A DNA stretch of 34,479 nt from an uncultured Collinsella sp. (GCA_902465425.1 CABQNA010000004.1:1-34479); one strand, 5' to 3'; numbered from the stretch's first letter, positions 14,949-22,995 are shown. Notes: generated by a model not told the origin, from the letters alone. Numbers and translations: made by a program.

Positions 14949-16793
14949 CTAACCAATGACCGACATGGTGAGCAGCACCGCAGCGGCGCAGTACGCTACG
15001 CACGAGATCATGACGGCAATAACGTTCATGGCGGTGCCCGACGTGTTGAGGTCATGCTCGTCACGCCAGAACAGCACCATCAGGTAAATCACGGCGCTCA
15101 TGTTGCCAACCAGGCAAATGATGGCAGCGATATTAAAGCACCCGGTAAAGAGTTGCTCCTCAAACATGGGCGCATCGGGGAACGCGGCGGTGCGCACCAG
15201 CTGGGCGCACAGGTAGGTCACGAGTGACAGAATCAGGCCCATGCCCGTGCTCTGGAAGAAGAACCCCAGATACGGCTTGGGCTCGTCGTCGTGACCGTCA
15301 TACTCCAGGAAGTAGTTCTTGACGAACGACACCATGCGCGAGGCCGCCAGCAGCACGAGCGGCATGGCGCACATGGGGAACACCACCAGATGTGCGGAGC
15401 CGAGCGCCGTCCCCAGCACGGTCGCCATGATGCACGACGCAATGCCCCATACAACAACCCAGTACTGGCGATGCACGAACCAGCTGAGCACGTTCGTCGA
15501 GTCGTCCGACGCGCTATCACCCGATCCGACACCGGCGATCTGCAGGTCCTCCTGATGCTCCTCGGCGATAACGTCCATGGCGTCGTCGAAGGTTACGATA
15601 CCCAGGATATGACGGTTCTCGTCGCAGACAGGGATGGCAACCAGGTCGTACTTGGTCATCTCGTCCGTTACGTCTTCCTGGTCCTCGTCGGGCGACACAT
15701 AGACCAGGTCGCGATAGGCCAGCTGACCCAGCGTGGCGTCGCGGTCGGCTACGATCAGCGTGCGCAGCGAAAGCACGCCGGTCAGCATGCCGCTCGGATC
15801 CTCGGTATAGACGTAGTAGACGCTCTCGAAGTCCTCGTCGAGCTCGCGAATCGCCTCGATGGCGTCACCGACCGTTGCCGTGGCGGGCAGGGAGACAAAC
15901 TCCGAGGTCATGATGCGGCCGGCGGTGTTGTCCTCGTAGCCCAGCAGATTACGAATCGCCTTCTCCTCCTTGACGCCCATCAGGCGCAGGAGCTTCTCGG
16001 CCTTCTCGTAATCGAGCTCGTCGATCAGGTCGGCGGCGTCGTCCGGGTCCATCATGGCCAGCATCGACGATGCGTCCGTATCGGACAGGCCCTCGAGCAT
16101 CTCGGTCATGAGCTCGTCATCATCGAACTCCGAGATGGCCTCGGCGGCCTGGGCGGTGTCGAGCTGCGCGAACACCTGCGCACGCAGGCGCGGGTCGAGC
16201 TGCTCGATGATGTCGGCAATGTCGGCAGGGTGCAGCTCGCCAAGCGTCTTGTGCGACACCGAGAGCTGGATGTTCTTAGTCGAGCGATCGAGCAGGTCCA
16301 TGTAAGACCAGGCGATAATGTCCTCGCTGAGCGGCTTGCCCAGGTGCTTCATAAAGCCCTCGACGACATGCTCGAGTGTGGGGCTGATCGCGCGCAGCAG
16401 ACCGCGGGCGCCAACTTCGGCACCCAGTAGGCGCAGCTGATTTTCGCCCGACATGGAAAACTTGATGTCGTTTACGCGCACGACCTTCATGCCCTGCGTG
16501 TCGACAATTTGCTTGTTAAGCACGTCGCGGGCGAGTAAGAGTTCGGTCGGCTGCAGGTACGAAAAACGGATTTCGGTGGCCGACGTCTTAAGGTGTACAC
16601 CCGTCTCGTCGATACGGTCGACCCATTTGCGCCAGCTGATCATAAACGGCGTCTTGCCGGGTCCGCGGAACGCGAGCGACGTCACGTGCGGAAAAACTTC
16701 GCCGGTTGCAATACCAAAATCGTTGACCACGCCGAGCTTTTCGCCGTCGACGTCCAAGACCGGCAATTTGAGCATCTCACTCAGATAATTCAA
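14949..16793 (-). CDS. PRC-barrel/MgtE_N/CBS membrane protein, probable Mg2+-sensing partner
   Basis: A 614-residue multidomain protein. Two PRC-barrel-like segments (about 7-75 and 85-150) come first. A helical-repeat MgtE N domain follows (about 180-290; HPADIADIIEQLDPRLRAQV, then DPDDAADLIDELDYEKAEKLL). A CBS pair (about 305-425) is next, and about five hydrophobic segments fill the last 180 residues. In MgtE the N and CBS domains sense Mg2+ and gate the pore. The membrane part here lacks an evident MgtE pore motif and contains unusual stretches such as GCFNIAAIICLVGNMSAVIY. It could be a divergent channel or a regulator of the coupled NRAMP protein. The start is a TTG with GGGGAG five bases upstream; an ATG at 16775 is an alternative. 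Confidence 0.85.
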   Translation of the reverse strand: MNYLSEMLKLPVLDVDGEKLGVVNDFGIATGEVFPHVTSLAFRGPGKTPFMISWRKWVDRIDETGVHLKTSATEIRFSYLQPTELLLARDVLNKQIVDTQGMKVVRVNDIKFSMSGENQLRLLGAEVGARGLLRAISPTLEHVVEGFMKHLGKPLSEDIIAWSYMDLLDRSTKNIQLSVSHKTLGELHPADIADIIEQLDPRLRAQVFAQLDTAQAAEAISEFDDDELMTEMLEGLSDTDASSMLAMMDPDDAADLIDELDYEKAEKLLRLMGVKEEKAIRNLLGYEDNTAGRIMTSEFVSLPATATVGDAIEAIRELDEDFESVYYVYTEDPSGMLTGVLSLRTLIVADRDATLGQLAYRDLVYVSPDEDQEDVTDEMTKYDLVAIPVCDENRHILGIVTFDDAMDVIAEEHQEDLQIAGVGSGDSASDDSTNVLSWFVHRQYWVVVWGIASCIMATVLGTALGSAHLVVFPMCAMPLVLLAASRMVSFVKNYFLEYDGHDDEPKPYLGFFFQSTGMGLILSLVTYLCAQLVRTAAFPDAPMFEEQLFTGCFNIAAIICLVGNMSAVIYLMVLFWRDEHDLNTSGTAMNVIAVMISCVAYCAAAVLLTMSVIG

Positions 16794-16809
16794 TGGTGCT
16801 CCCCATCAT
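16777..16809 (-). CDS. Possible 10-codon upstream leader ORF
   Basis: A short ORF, MMGSTIELSE then TGA, has a GGAGG seven bases before its second ATG. It overlaps the TTG start of the MgtE_N/CBS gene in another frame and ends one base before that gene's alternative ATG at 16775. Peptide-coded leaders control some magnesium transporter genes in other bacteria, so it may matter, but there is no coding evidence beyond the ribosome site and position. Confidence 0.35.
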   Translation of the reverse strand: MMGSTIELSE

Positions 16810-17085
16810 TATTCCTCCGGACGCGGCCGCGCGTGCGGCGTCCGGGAGCTTCTGGATATGTATACGCATGCGCGGGCGGCACGCCGCTCGACGCTTACAC
16901 CCCGTGCATGCGCAAAAAGCACCTGCATGGGGTCATCGACTGTATGGTCGAGGTTTGGATTTCACCTGTAACCTTTCTCTTGACCCTCATTAACCGCAGT
17001 AACTATAGCATCAGCATCGCCCTGCGGCATCGAATTTATGCGCTGCACATTGCAGGCATACCAAACGCTGACGCATCCGTGACAT
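16810..17085 (-). promoter_or_regulatory. Structured leader of the magnesium operon
   Basis: About 275 non-coding bases precede the MgtE_N/CBS gene. On the minus strand I see a stem ACCCCATGCAGGTGC / GCGCATGCACGGGGT (two mismatches, loop TTTTT), enclosed by CTCGAC/GTCGAG. A second hairpin, CCGGACGC / GCGTCCGG, ends at the GGAGG ribosome site of the leader ORF. Possible promoter elements are CATAAA and TATAGT boxes upstream. The layout is that of a cis-regulatory RNA, perhaps metal-responsive. I could not match it with confidence to the M-box or yybP-ykoY consensus. Confidence 0.45.
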
Positions 17086-17123
17086 AGTCATTGGGGACGT
17101 TCTTAAACGACTACCCAATGACT
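17086..17123. repeat. GGGGAC-core repeat abutting the NodB-like gene
   Basis: AGTCATTGGG (17086-17095) and CCCAATGACT (17114-17123) form a 10-bp stem around a loop with GACGTTCTTAAACGACTA. The unit also folds as AGTCATT...AACGACT. It overlaps the TAG stop of the minus-strand gene at 17122, so it could act as its terminator, although it has no U-tract. Confidence 0.75.
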
Positions 17124-18528
17124 ACTCTGCGGTGTCGTCGTCCTCGACAAGTTGGGGGAACACGGCGTCCTTGGGCATGGTGACCTTCGTCAGCGAGGTG
17201 AGCTTTTTGCTCAGCGACGTGTCCGTCTTGACCAGGTCGCTGAGCGTCACGATCTTGTAGCCGTCGGCAATGAGGCCGTCGATAATCTGCGGCAGCGCCT
17301 CGAGTGTCTGCTCGGCGCATTCGTCTCTATCGGTGAGCAGCACGATATTGCCCGGCGTCACCGAATCGAGCACCGTCGAGACCTGCTCGTCGGCACCGTT
17401 GAGCAGCCAGTCGCCCGAGTCGATATTCCACGAGACCACGGCGGAGACCAGGTCCATCGCATCAATCCAGTTTTGCTCGTCAAAGGCAGCGTAGGGAGCA
17501 CGCAGTAGCATCGTCTTCACGCCGGTCGCCGACTTAATCGCATCGGTGCCTTTCGTGATCTGCTCGCGTACCGCCTCACGGTCCTGGCCCTTGAGCGAAT
17601 CGTCGCTGTAGCTGTTGGATCCGATCTCGCACCCGGCATCGACAATCGCCTTGGCCGTGGCAGGCGAGGCCTCGGCCGCATCGCCCGAAAGGAAGAACGT
17701 CGCGGTGACGCCCTTTTCCTTGAGCACCTGCAAGATCTGTTTGGTGGCGCCGCTCGGACCCTCGTCAAACGTCAGCGCCACGTACTTTTTGTTGCCCTTG
17801 GGCGCCACGCTGGCGCACGCAACGACGCAATCGGTGGCGGGCACGACCTCGCCGCGGTCCTGCGTCTTGCCCGACTGCTCACCGACCCACACCTCGGATC
17901 GGCCCTGGACACCCCATGTCTGCACATACTCGATAGCGCCCGTGCCCTCGACCTTGAGCTTGGGCTCGATAACCGTAGCCTGAACCTCGTGCTTCTCGTA
18001 GATGTTACGGCCATCCTTGACCGTCACCTTCTCGCCACCCTCAAGTTCGCGGCTATCCCATTTGCCCTGCTTCACGCGCTTGCCGTCGACCTTCACCGAC
18101 AGCTTTTCGCCCCCATGGCGCTTGAGCACGCTGTCATCGACGGCTAGCAGGTCGCCTGCGTCGTAGGTGTCAGTCAACTCCTGGTCGTCGATGAGGTTTT
18201 GTAGCGTAGAGCCGACGCGCACTGCGGTCTTCTGGCCGTTGAGCTCCACGTCCACGCTGCGGTTGACGTAGCCCACGACGGCAGCGATAAACAGCACGAG
18301 CGCGCAACCCACGGCGATGAGCGCATAGGGCAGGCGAGACGAACGACGGGGCGTACGGCTGTTGCCGATGCGCGCGCTGCGGTCGCTAAAGCCGCGGCTA
18401 TGGTTGAGATACATCGCGCCGGGCTTACGGTGACGTTTGCGCTGACCGCTGGGCAGCTGCCCCAGATCGCGGCGCGCCGTCGGACGCGCGCCCGAACGCC
18501 CGTTTAAGTTGGATCCGTTTTGGCGCAT
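17122..18528 (-). CDS. Membrane-anchored NodB-fold protein with degenerate deacetylase site
   Basis: A 468-residue protein. A basic cytoplasmic N-terminus (1-66) precedes one membrane helix (about 67-87). An extracellular segment (about 91-180) resembles the DUF348 domain of YabE/Rpf proteins. A NodB polysaccharide-deacetylase fold follows (about 248-445). The fold is clear from YVALTFDEGP, VTATFFLSGD, RAPY, WNIDSGDW and IVLLTD. The catalytic residues are altered: the metal-binding Asp of TFDDGP is Glu (E256), the H-x-x-x-H metal motif reads NSYSD (N305, D309), and the His of LLHD is Thr (T399). It is therefore unlikely to be a normal zinc deacetylase and may bind glycan without cleaving it. 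The ATG has a strong GGGGGAGGG site. The terminator-like hairpin at 18551-18578 separates it from the gene upstream. Confidence 0.85.
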   Translation of the reverse strand: MRQNGSNLNGRSGARPTARRDLGQLPSGQRKRHRKPGAMYLNHSRGFSDRSARIGNSRTPRRSSRLPYALIAVGCALVLFIAAVVGYVNRSVDVELNGQKTAVRVGSTLQNLIDDQELTDTYDAGDLLAVDDSVLKRHGGEKLSVKVDGKRVKQGKWDSRELEGGEKVTVKDGRNIYEKHEVQATVIEPKLKVEGTGAIEYVQTWGVQGRSEVWVGEQSGKTQDRGEVVPATDCVVACASVAPKGNKKYVALTFDEGPSGATKQILQVLKEKGVTATFFLSGDAAEASPATAKAIVDAGCEIGSNSYSDDSLKGQDREAVREQITKGTDAIKSATGVKTMLLRAPYAAFDEQNWIDAMDLVSAVVSWNIDSGDWLLNGADEQVSTVLDSVTPGNIVLLTDRDECAEQTLEALPQIIDGLIADGYKIVTLSDLVKTDTSLSKKLTSLTKVTMPKDAVFPQLVEDDDTAE

Positions 18529-18550
18529 GTGCCCTCCCCCATAAACACAG

Positions 18551-18578
18551 CAAGCCGGAGCAACAGGTCTCCGGCTTG
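18551..18578 (-). terminator. Hairpin after the PRC-barrel gene
   Basis: A 10-bp stem CAAGCCGGAG/CTCCGGCTTG (18551-18560 with 18569-18578) with an 8-nt loop lies 22 bases past the stop at 18601. On the minus strand it is followed by CTGTGTTT, a weak T-run, so termination is likely but may be partial. Confidence 0.6.
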
Positions 18579-18600
18579 CCTCCCATCATTTGGTACGTCG

Positions 18601-19356
18601 CTATTTTGTAGCTTTTGACGAGCCTCCGCTCGCCTTTTGGTATTCGTCCTTAAAGGCCTTGAACATGCCGCGCGTCTTGCCGAGCTGCTTGCCCAGTGCG
18701 CGACTGCCCTTGTCCACGGCAACCGATCCCTTGTCGTCGAGCACCTTGGCGCCCTTTTTGACCTTGTCGCCCACCACGACGCTGGCCTCGGCGGCCTTGG
18801 CAGCCGCACCGCCCGAATACCCGAGCGACTTGACCTCGTCCGAGACGACCATCGCGCCGTTCTCGTAGCCGCGCAGCATCGTCGGCGGCACCTGCGTGTC
18901 ACCGACCAAAACACTCGAAGCAGCACCGGCGGTCACATAGAATGCCTGCACGATGCCCGAGCGTGGCTTGAACTCAACGTCCGAGCAATAGCCCACGACG
19001 TCGCCCGATTCCGTGCGCACGTCCATACCGACCCAGATGATGCAATCGTCCAGGTTGATGTCGAGGCGCTTGGCGGCGGCGGCATCGTACGTGTCCTTGA
19101 CGTCATCGACCGCAATGGCACCCTCGTAGACACCAATGGCGTCGAGCGCTACGAATCGATCGGGACGCTCGATCATGCCCGCGATATCGGACTGGCGGAC
19201 CATAAAGCCGACCACGCGCGTACCGCCCGGGGTAAAGACCGGAAAGTGAATCTTTCCGAGCTTTTTAGGGCTGCGCGGTGTGCCGTCCTTTTTGGTGCGC
19301 TTGTCCTCGGTAGGCTTGCGATAGATCTTGGCGCCGACAAAATCCCCGGCGCGCAT
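18601..19356 (-). CDS. PRC-barrel domain protein
   Basis: A 251-residue protein with two PRC-barrel-like segments. The first (about 3-75) includes IHFPVFTPGGTRVVGFMVRQ. The second (about 108-165) includes VGMDVRTESGDVVGYCSDVE, then FKPRSGIVQAFYVT. The C-terminal ~80 residues are Lys/Ala/Gly-rich, probably helical and possibly nucleic-acid or membrane associated. PRC barrels occur in RNA-processing, photosynthetic and envelope proteins; no specific role can be assigned. Its ATG shares one base with the stop of the YtxH-like gene (TAATG), so the two are translationally coupled and probably work together. Confidence 0.8.
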   Translation of the reverse strand: MRAGDFVGAKIYRKPTEDKRTKKDGTPRSPKKLGKIHFPVFTPGGTRVVGFMVRQSDIAGMIERPDRFVALDAIGVYEGAIAVDDVKDTYDAAAAKRLDINLDDCIIWVGMDVRTESGDVVGYCSDVEFKPRSGIVQAFYVTAGAASSVLVGDTQVPPTMLRGYENGAMVVSDEVKSLGYSGGAAAKAAEASVVVGDKVKKGAKVLDDKGSVAVDKGSRALGKQLGKTRGMFKAFKDEYQKASGGSSKATK

Positions 19357-19745
19357 TATGCCTCGGTCGAGGGCTCCGCAGCCTCGGTATCAGCCTCGAC
19401 GGCGTTCTCGACCACGACGTCGGCGGCAGGCGTCACGTTGCCGCCCGAAATGGCGTCGTTGAGCTGCTCGCGCAGCTGGTCCATGCGCTCGCGGGCCAGG
19501 TCGACCTTGGCGCGCAGGTCGTCGGTCTTAGCGTCGACCATCGGGCCAAAGTCATTCACCGCAGCACGGGCCTCCTCGGCGCTGTGCTCGTAGGTGTCGC
19601 GCATATTGTCCCAGGCGTCATTGGCGATATCGGCAGCCATGGCGCGGGTCTCGGCGCCCGAGCGCGGGGCCAGAGCAACGCCGATAATAGCGCCGGCAGC
19701 GGCACCAAAAAGTGCGCCGGAGACAAAGCTGAAAGTCTTACCCAT
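19356..19745 (-). CDS. YtxH-like small membrane protein
   Basis: A protein of about 129 residues. One N-terminal membrane segment (SFVSGALFGAAAGAIIGVALAP) is followed at once by RSGAETRA, the glycine-zipper-plus-basic pattern of YtxH family proteins, usually linked to general stress. The rest is a charged amphipathic helix (LRAKVDLARERMDQLREQL) and an acidic tail. I chose the ATG at 19745 (MGKTFSF); AGGAGAGG lies upstream, and the further in-frame upstream extension is arginine-rich and has no ribosome site. It is the first gene of a two-gene unit with the PRC-barrel gene. The 136 bases upstream, to the end of the next gene, hold no gene. Confidence 0.8.
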   Translation of the reverse strand: MGKTFSFVSGALFGAAAGAIIGVALAPRSGAETRAMAADIANDAWDNMRDTYEHSAEEARAAVNDFGPMVDAKTDDLRAKVDLARERMDQLREQLNDAISGGNVTPAADVVVENAVEADTEAAEPSTEA

Positions 19746-19881
19746 GATCATTCCTCTCCTGCGGGCACGTCGGTGCCCACCGTTTGAATGCTGTCCATTA
19801 TACCCGCAGCACATCACTTGCCGCTCCGCTCATCTGCGTACGGCAAAGGCGCAGGTACGTGATGGTGTTAAGCGGACGAGC

Positions 19882-20700
19882 CTACTCCTGGGGCATAGCC
19901 GGCATGGCCACCGTGGCACTCGGGTCCTCGCCGGCGCCGTCCACGAGCGGTAGGCCGCCCTCATGCGCAGGTCCTGCCGGAACCGTCGCAGCACCGCCAA
20001 AGACGGCAGCGGAGGCCTCGTGGTTCTCGGCAACCGCGCCCTCGGTATCAATCGCCACCTGGGGCTCGTCGTCAAAGTTGGGGACGCCCTGGGGCTCGGT
20101 GGTCGCATCGGCAACGGGCTCGGCGTCGACCGGCACATCGCCCTCGTCAGCGCCCTCGTCCTCTGCAGCATCTTCGCCGTTCGCAGCGGCAACGGCCTCG
20201 TGCGGGTCCTTGCCCTCGGCCTCGGCACGCATGCCCAGCACCAGGTTGCGCAGCCCAGCAACCGTGCCTTCCACGTCGGGGGCCGGCTGGTCAGCGTGCA
20301 GATACGCCCAGTCCATCATAAAGGTCGCCGACGACAGCGCGCCAATGGCCAGCGCGTCATCGGGACACGAAAGCTCAACCTCAAAGACACGCTCGTCATG
20401 CTCGCTCACGCGCGTGCGACCGCACGAGATGCTGCCGGCAAGACCGGTCTCGTTCATGAGCTCGACTGTCACGTGCTCCAGCAGGTGGCAAAGCTCGGTC
20501 TGGCCCATGCAGTCCTGGAACTCGCGGCCCGAATCGCCCAAGCACAGATGCTTGGCAATCGCGGGCACCAGGTAGTACACGCGCGCCGTGGCCTCGATAT
20601 CCTCCGAGGTCATGAGCGGCATGCCGGGGTTCACCAGCACGTGCGCGCAAATCTTGTCCTCGCTGACGGTGACCTTAAGGATGTTGAACAGGCCTGCCAT
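19882..20700 (-). CDS. Stand-alone protein resembling the cyanophycin synthetase N domain, with HxxEH motif
   Basis: A 272-residue protein. Residues about 40-125 align by eye with the N-terminal domain of cyanophycin synthetase CphA: VPAIAKHLC, then ELCHLLEHVTVELMN (CphA has GH-x-x-EH-x-ALEL), then CGRTR and an E-x-E-hydrophobic strand. H72, E75 and H76 form an HxxEH motif. In CphA the N domain binds the polymer and has been reported to carry a cryptic hydrolytic site. The ATP-grasp and Mur-ligase domains of CphA are absent, so this is not a synthetase. The last ~110 residues are Ala/Glu/Asp-rich and probably disordered. The gene lies 24 bases after the CNNM-type gene. A metal-dependent hydrolase or binding protein is an inference; the actual function is unknown. 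Confidence 0.7.
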   Translation of the reverse strand: MAGLFNILKVTVSEDKICAHVLVNPGMPLMTSEDIEATARVYYLVPAIAKHLCLGDSGREFQDCMGQTELCHLLEHVTVELMNETGLAGSISCGRTRVSEHDERVFEVELSCPDDALAIGALSSATFMMDWAYLHADQPAPDVEGTVAGLRNLVLGMRAEAEGKDPHEAVAAANGEDAAEDEGADEGDVPVDAEPVADATTEPQGVPNFDDEPQVAIDTEGAVAENHEASAAVFGGAATVPAGPAHEGGLPLVDGAGEDPSATVAMPAMPQE

Positions 20701-20724
20701 AACTCTCCCCTACTCGTCCTTGCC

Positions 20725-22098
20725 CTACTCGTCGCCATCGTGCGGATCCGCAGAGCCCGCACCCGACGCCGCCGGCTTCTCTGCCGAGGACTCGGAATCC
20801 TTCTTATCGGTTTCGGCCGGAGCGATCACGCGAATGAGCGAGATGCGCTGGCCACGCATCGACTGCACCTTGAACTTGTACCCTGCGACCTCAAACACCT
20901 CTCCGATGTCGGGCACCGAGTCGCAAAGCTCCAAAATCCAGCCGGCGATGGTCTCATAATCATCGCTTTCCTCGAGCGGCCAACCAAGCTCAATCGCGTC
21001 ATCGCACGAAAAACGCCCATCGACGAGCCACTCACGGCGCGAGAGGCGCGTGAGGTACTTGTTGTCGGGGTCGAACTCGTCCTCGATCTCGCCGACGATC
21101 TCCTCGACGATGTCCTCGATGGTGATGATGCCGGCCGTGCCGCCGTACTCGTCCACGACGACCACGATCTGGTCGTGCGAGGTCTGCATCTCGGACAGCA
21201 GCGGCAGGATGTCCTTGGTATCGGGCACAAAGGTGGCATCGCGCAAAAAGTCGGCAATGGGCTGGTCGCCCTTGCCGTCGAGCGCGGGCTGGATCAGGTC
21301 CTTGATGTGCGCGATGCCCGCGACGTTGTCGGGGTCCTCGTGATAGACAGGGATGCGGCTGAAGCCGGTCTGGCGCATGGTGGACAGCACGTCGGCGACC
21401 GTCTCGTCGTCCTCGCACATGGTGGTGTCCACGCGCGGCACCATGACCTCGCGGGCCACGGTGTCGCCCAGGTCGAAGATCTCGTGGATCATACGCTTTT
21501 CCTCGTCGAGCAGGTCGTCCTGCTCCGAGACCATGTACTTAATCTCTTCCTCCGAGACATTTTGGCGGTCATCGGCGCTCTTGATGCGCAGGATGCGTGC
21601 CAGGCCGTCGGAGCAGGCACCGGTCAGCCACACGAGCGGGCGGGCGATCTTTTGGAACACGGAGAGCGGTCCCACGACCTGCTTGGATACGCCCTCGGCG
21701 TTAGCGAGGCCGATGCGCTTGGGCACGAGCTCGCCGATCACGATGGACACAAAGGCGACGGCGACGGTGATGATGACCGGTGCCAGGCCGCGTGCGATGG
21801 CGGAAAGCGGCGCGATGCCAAAGCTCATGAGCCATGTGGCAAGCGGGTCGGACAGGCTCGTCGAGGCGACGGCGGACGAGGCGAAGCCCACGAGCGTGAT
21901 GGCGACCTGGATGGTGGCCAACAGCTGGTCGGAGTCGGCGGCGAGCTGGACGGCGCGCTCGGCGCGCTTATCGCCCTCCTCGGCATCGTGCTCCAACACG
22001 GCGCGCTTGGCCGTGGTGAGAGCCATCTCGGACATGGAGAAGTAGCCGTTGATAAGCGTCAGGACGAGCGTGGTAATAAGAGAGATGGTTATGTCCAT
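20725..22098 (-). CDS. CNNM/CorC-type membrane protein (DUF21-CBS-CorC_HlyC)
   Basis: A 457-residue protein of the hemolysin C/CNNM family, implicated in Mg2+ or other cation efflux and homeostasis. The DUF21 membrane domain (about 1-185) shows NGYFSMSEMALTTAKR, ATIQVAITLVGFASSA and VIGELVPKRIGL. A CBS pair follows (about 200-340; VMVPRVDT and FSRIPVYHEDPDNVAGIAH, then VVVDEYGGTAGIITIEDIVE). The CorC_HlyC domain is at about 350-425 and ends in a Ser/Ala/Asp-rich tail. Eukaryotic and bacterial CNNM relatives bind Mg-ATP at the CBS pair. It is the third cation-related gene of the window after the NRAMP and MgtE_N genes. The ribosome site is weak. Confidence 0.92.
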   Translation of the reverse strand: MDITISLITTLVLTLINGYFSMSEMALTTAKRAVLEHDAEEGDKRAERAVQLAADSDQLLATIQVAITLVGFASSAVASTSLSDPLATWLMSFGIAPLSAIARGLAPVIITVAVAFVSIVIGELVPKRIGLANAEGVSKQVVGPLSVFQKIARPLVWLTGACSDGLARILRIKSADDRQNVSEEEIKYMVSEQDDLLDEEKRMIHEIFDLGDTVAREVMVPRVDTTMCEDDETVADVLSTMRQTGFSRIPVYHEDPDNVAGIAHIKDLIQPALDGKGDQPIADFLRDATFVPDTKDILPLLSEMQTSHDQIVVVVDEYGGTAGIITIEDIVEEIVGEIEDEFDPDNKYLTRLSRREWLVDGRFSCDDAIELGWPLEESDDYETIAGWILELCDSVPDIGEVFEVAGYKFKVQSMRGQRISLIRVIAPAETDKKDSESSAEKPAASGAGSADPHDGDE

Positions 22099-22205
22099 CG
22101 GGAGTTTCTCGAACCTCCAAGATTCGGGACGTTAAGGTAAAACGTTGATGGCGGATACGGCAATTGCGCCGGTCGCCCGCGCGAGCGGGGCCGTGGGCGC
22201 GGTCG

Positions 22206-22889
22206 CTAGATTACGAAGAGGATCACCGCCATGAACTGGAAGATGCTGCCGGCGAGCACCCACAGGTGAAACACGCTGTGCAGATAGCGCACGTTTTTGG
22301 CGATATAGAACGGCACGCCCGCGGTGTAGCACACGCCGCCGACGGCGAGCAGGGCAAGTGCCACGGGGTTGAGCAGCGCCACAAGTTCAGGCAGCTTAAA
22401 GACAACGAGCCAGCCCATCAGCAGGTAGACCAGGCCGCTTACCCAGTGCGGTTGACGCTCACGCATAAAGCACTCGAGGGCGATGCCGATGATGGCGATG
22501 GCCCATACGGCAAAGAACAGCACAGCGCCGCCGTCGTTTGCGAGCGTGATGAGGCAAAACGGCGTATAGCTGCCGGCTATGAGCAGGTAGATGCAGCTGT
22601 GATCGATGATGCGAAACACGCGCTTGGCGCGGACGGGCTGAATCGCGTGGTAGAGCGTGGAGGCTAGGTATTCGAGGATAATGCTGACGCCATAGACAAT
22701 CGCCGCGGCCATGTGGGCCGGGCCTCCGCCGCGCAGGGCGGCGAATACGATCAGGAGCACCAGGCCCGCGATACCCAGCAGGCAGCCGACACCATGGGTG
22801 ACGGAGTTCATGATCTCCTCACCCACCGTGTAGTGTGGAACGGCCGCGGTCTTGGGTCGCGGCTTAGAACTGTCGCTCGAATCGGACAT
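22206..22889 (-). CDS. Hemolysin III (YqfA/PAQR) family membrane protein
   Basis: A protein of about 227 residues with seven membrane segments of the HlyIII/PAQR superfamily. The landmarks are EEIMNSVTHGVGCLLG before TM1, LASTLYHAI, FRIIDHSCIYLLIAGSYTPFCL, and the C-terminal LHSVFHLWVLAGS. The conserved Ser, Asp and three His (STLYH, IDH, HSVFH) that form the metal-dependent hydrolase-like site of this superfamily are all present. The physiological role of bacterial members is unsettled. Start: the ATG at 22889 lies 11 bases after GGAGG; a TTG at 22907 overlaps that ribosome site and is unlikely. The 107 bases between its stop and the CNNM-type gene hold only GC-rich short inverted repeats. 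Confidence 0.9.
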   Translation of the reverse strand: MSDSSDSSKPRPKTAAVPHYTVGEEIMNSVTHGVGCLLGIAGLVLLIVFAALRGGGPAHMAAAIVYGVSIILEYLASTLYHAIQPVRAKRVFRIIDHSCIYLLIAGSYTPFCLITLANDGGAVLFFAVWAIAIIGIALECFMRERQPHWVSGLVYLLMGWLVVFKLPELVALLNPVALALLAVGGVCYTAGVPFYIAKNVRYLHSVFHLWVLAGSIFQFMAVILFVI

Positions 22890-22995
22890 GCCGGTTACAT
22901 CCTCCAACGTAAAGAGTTCTCAACACTATATCAAAGCGTCTAGGTACGTGCGAAATTTGCACCATACGTGACCCTTTGTTTACCCATTCTTTGCC

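Noticed and set aside
16810..17085. Assignment of the leader as an M-box (ykoK) riboswitch
   Set aside because: Some pieces (GTTAATGAGG, GCGTCGAG) look vaguely similar, but I could not lay the conserved core in order, so I report only a structured leader.
19963..22140. A 725-codon plus-strand open frame
   Set aside because: It is antisense to the CNNM-type and CphA-N-like genes, whose proteins have recognisable domains. The antisense product is Asp/Val/His/Gly-rich with no motifs.
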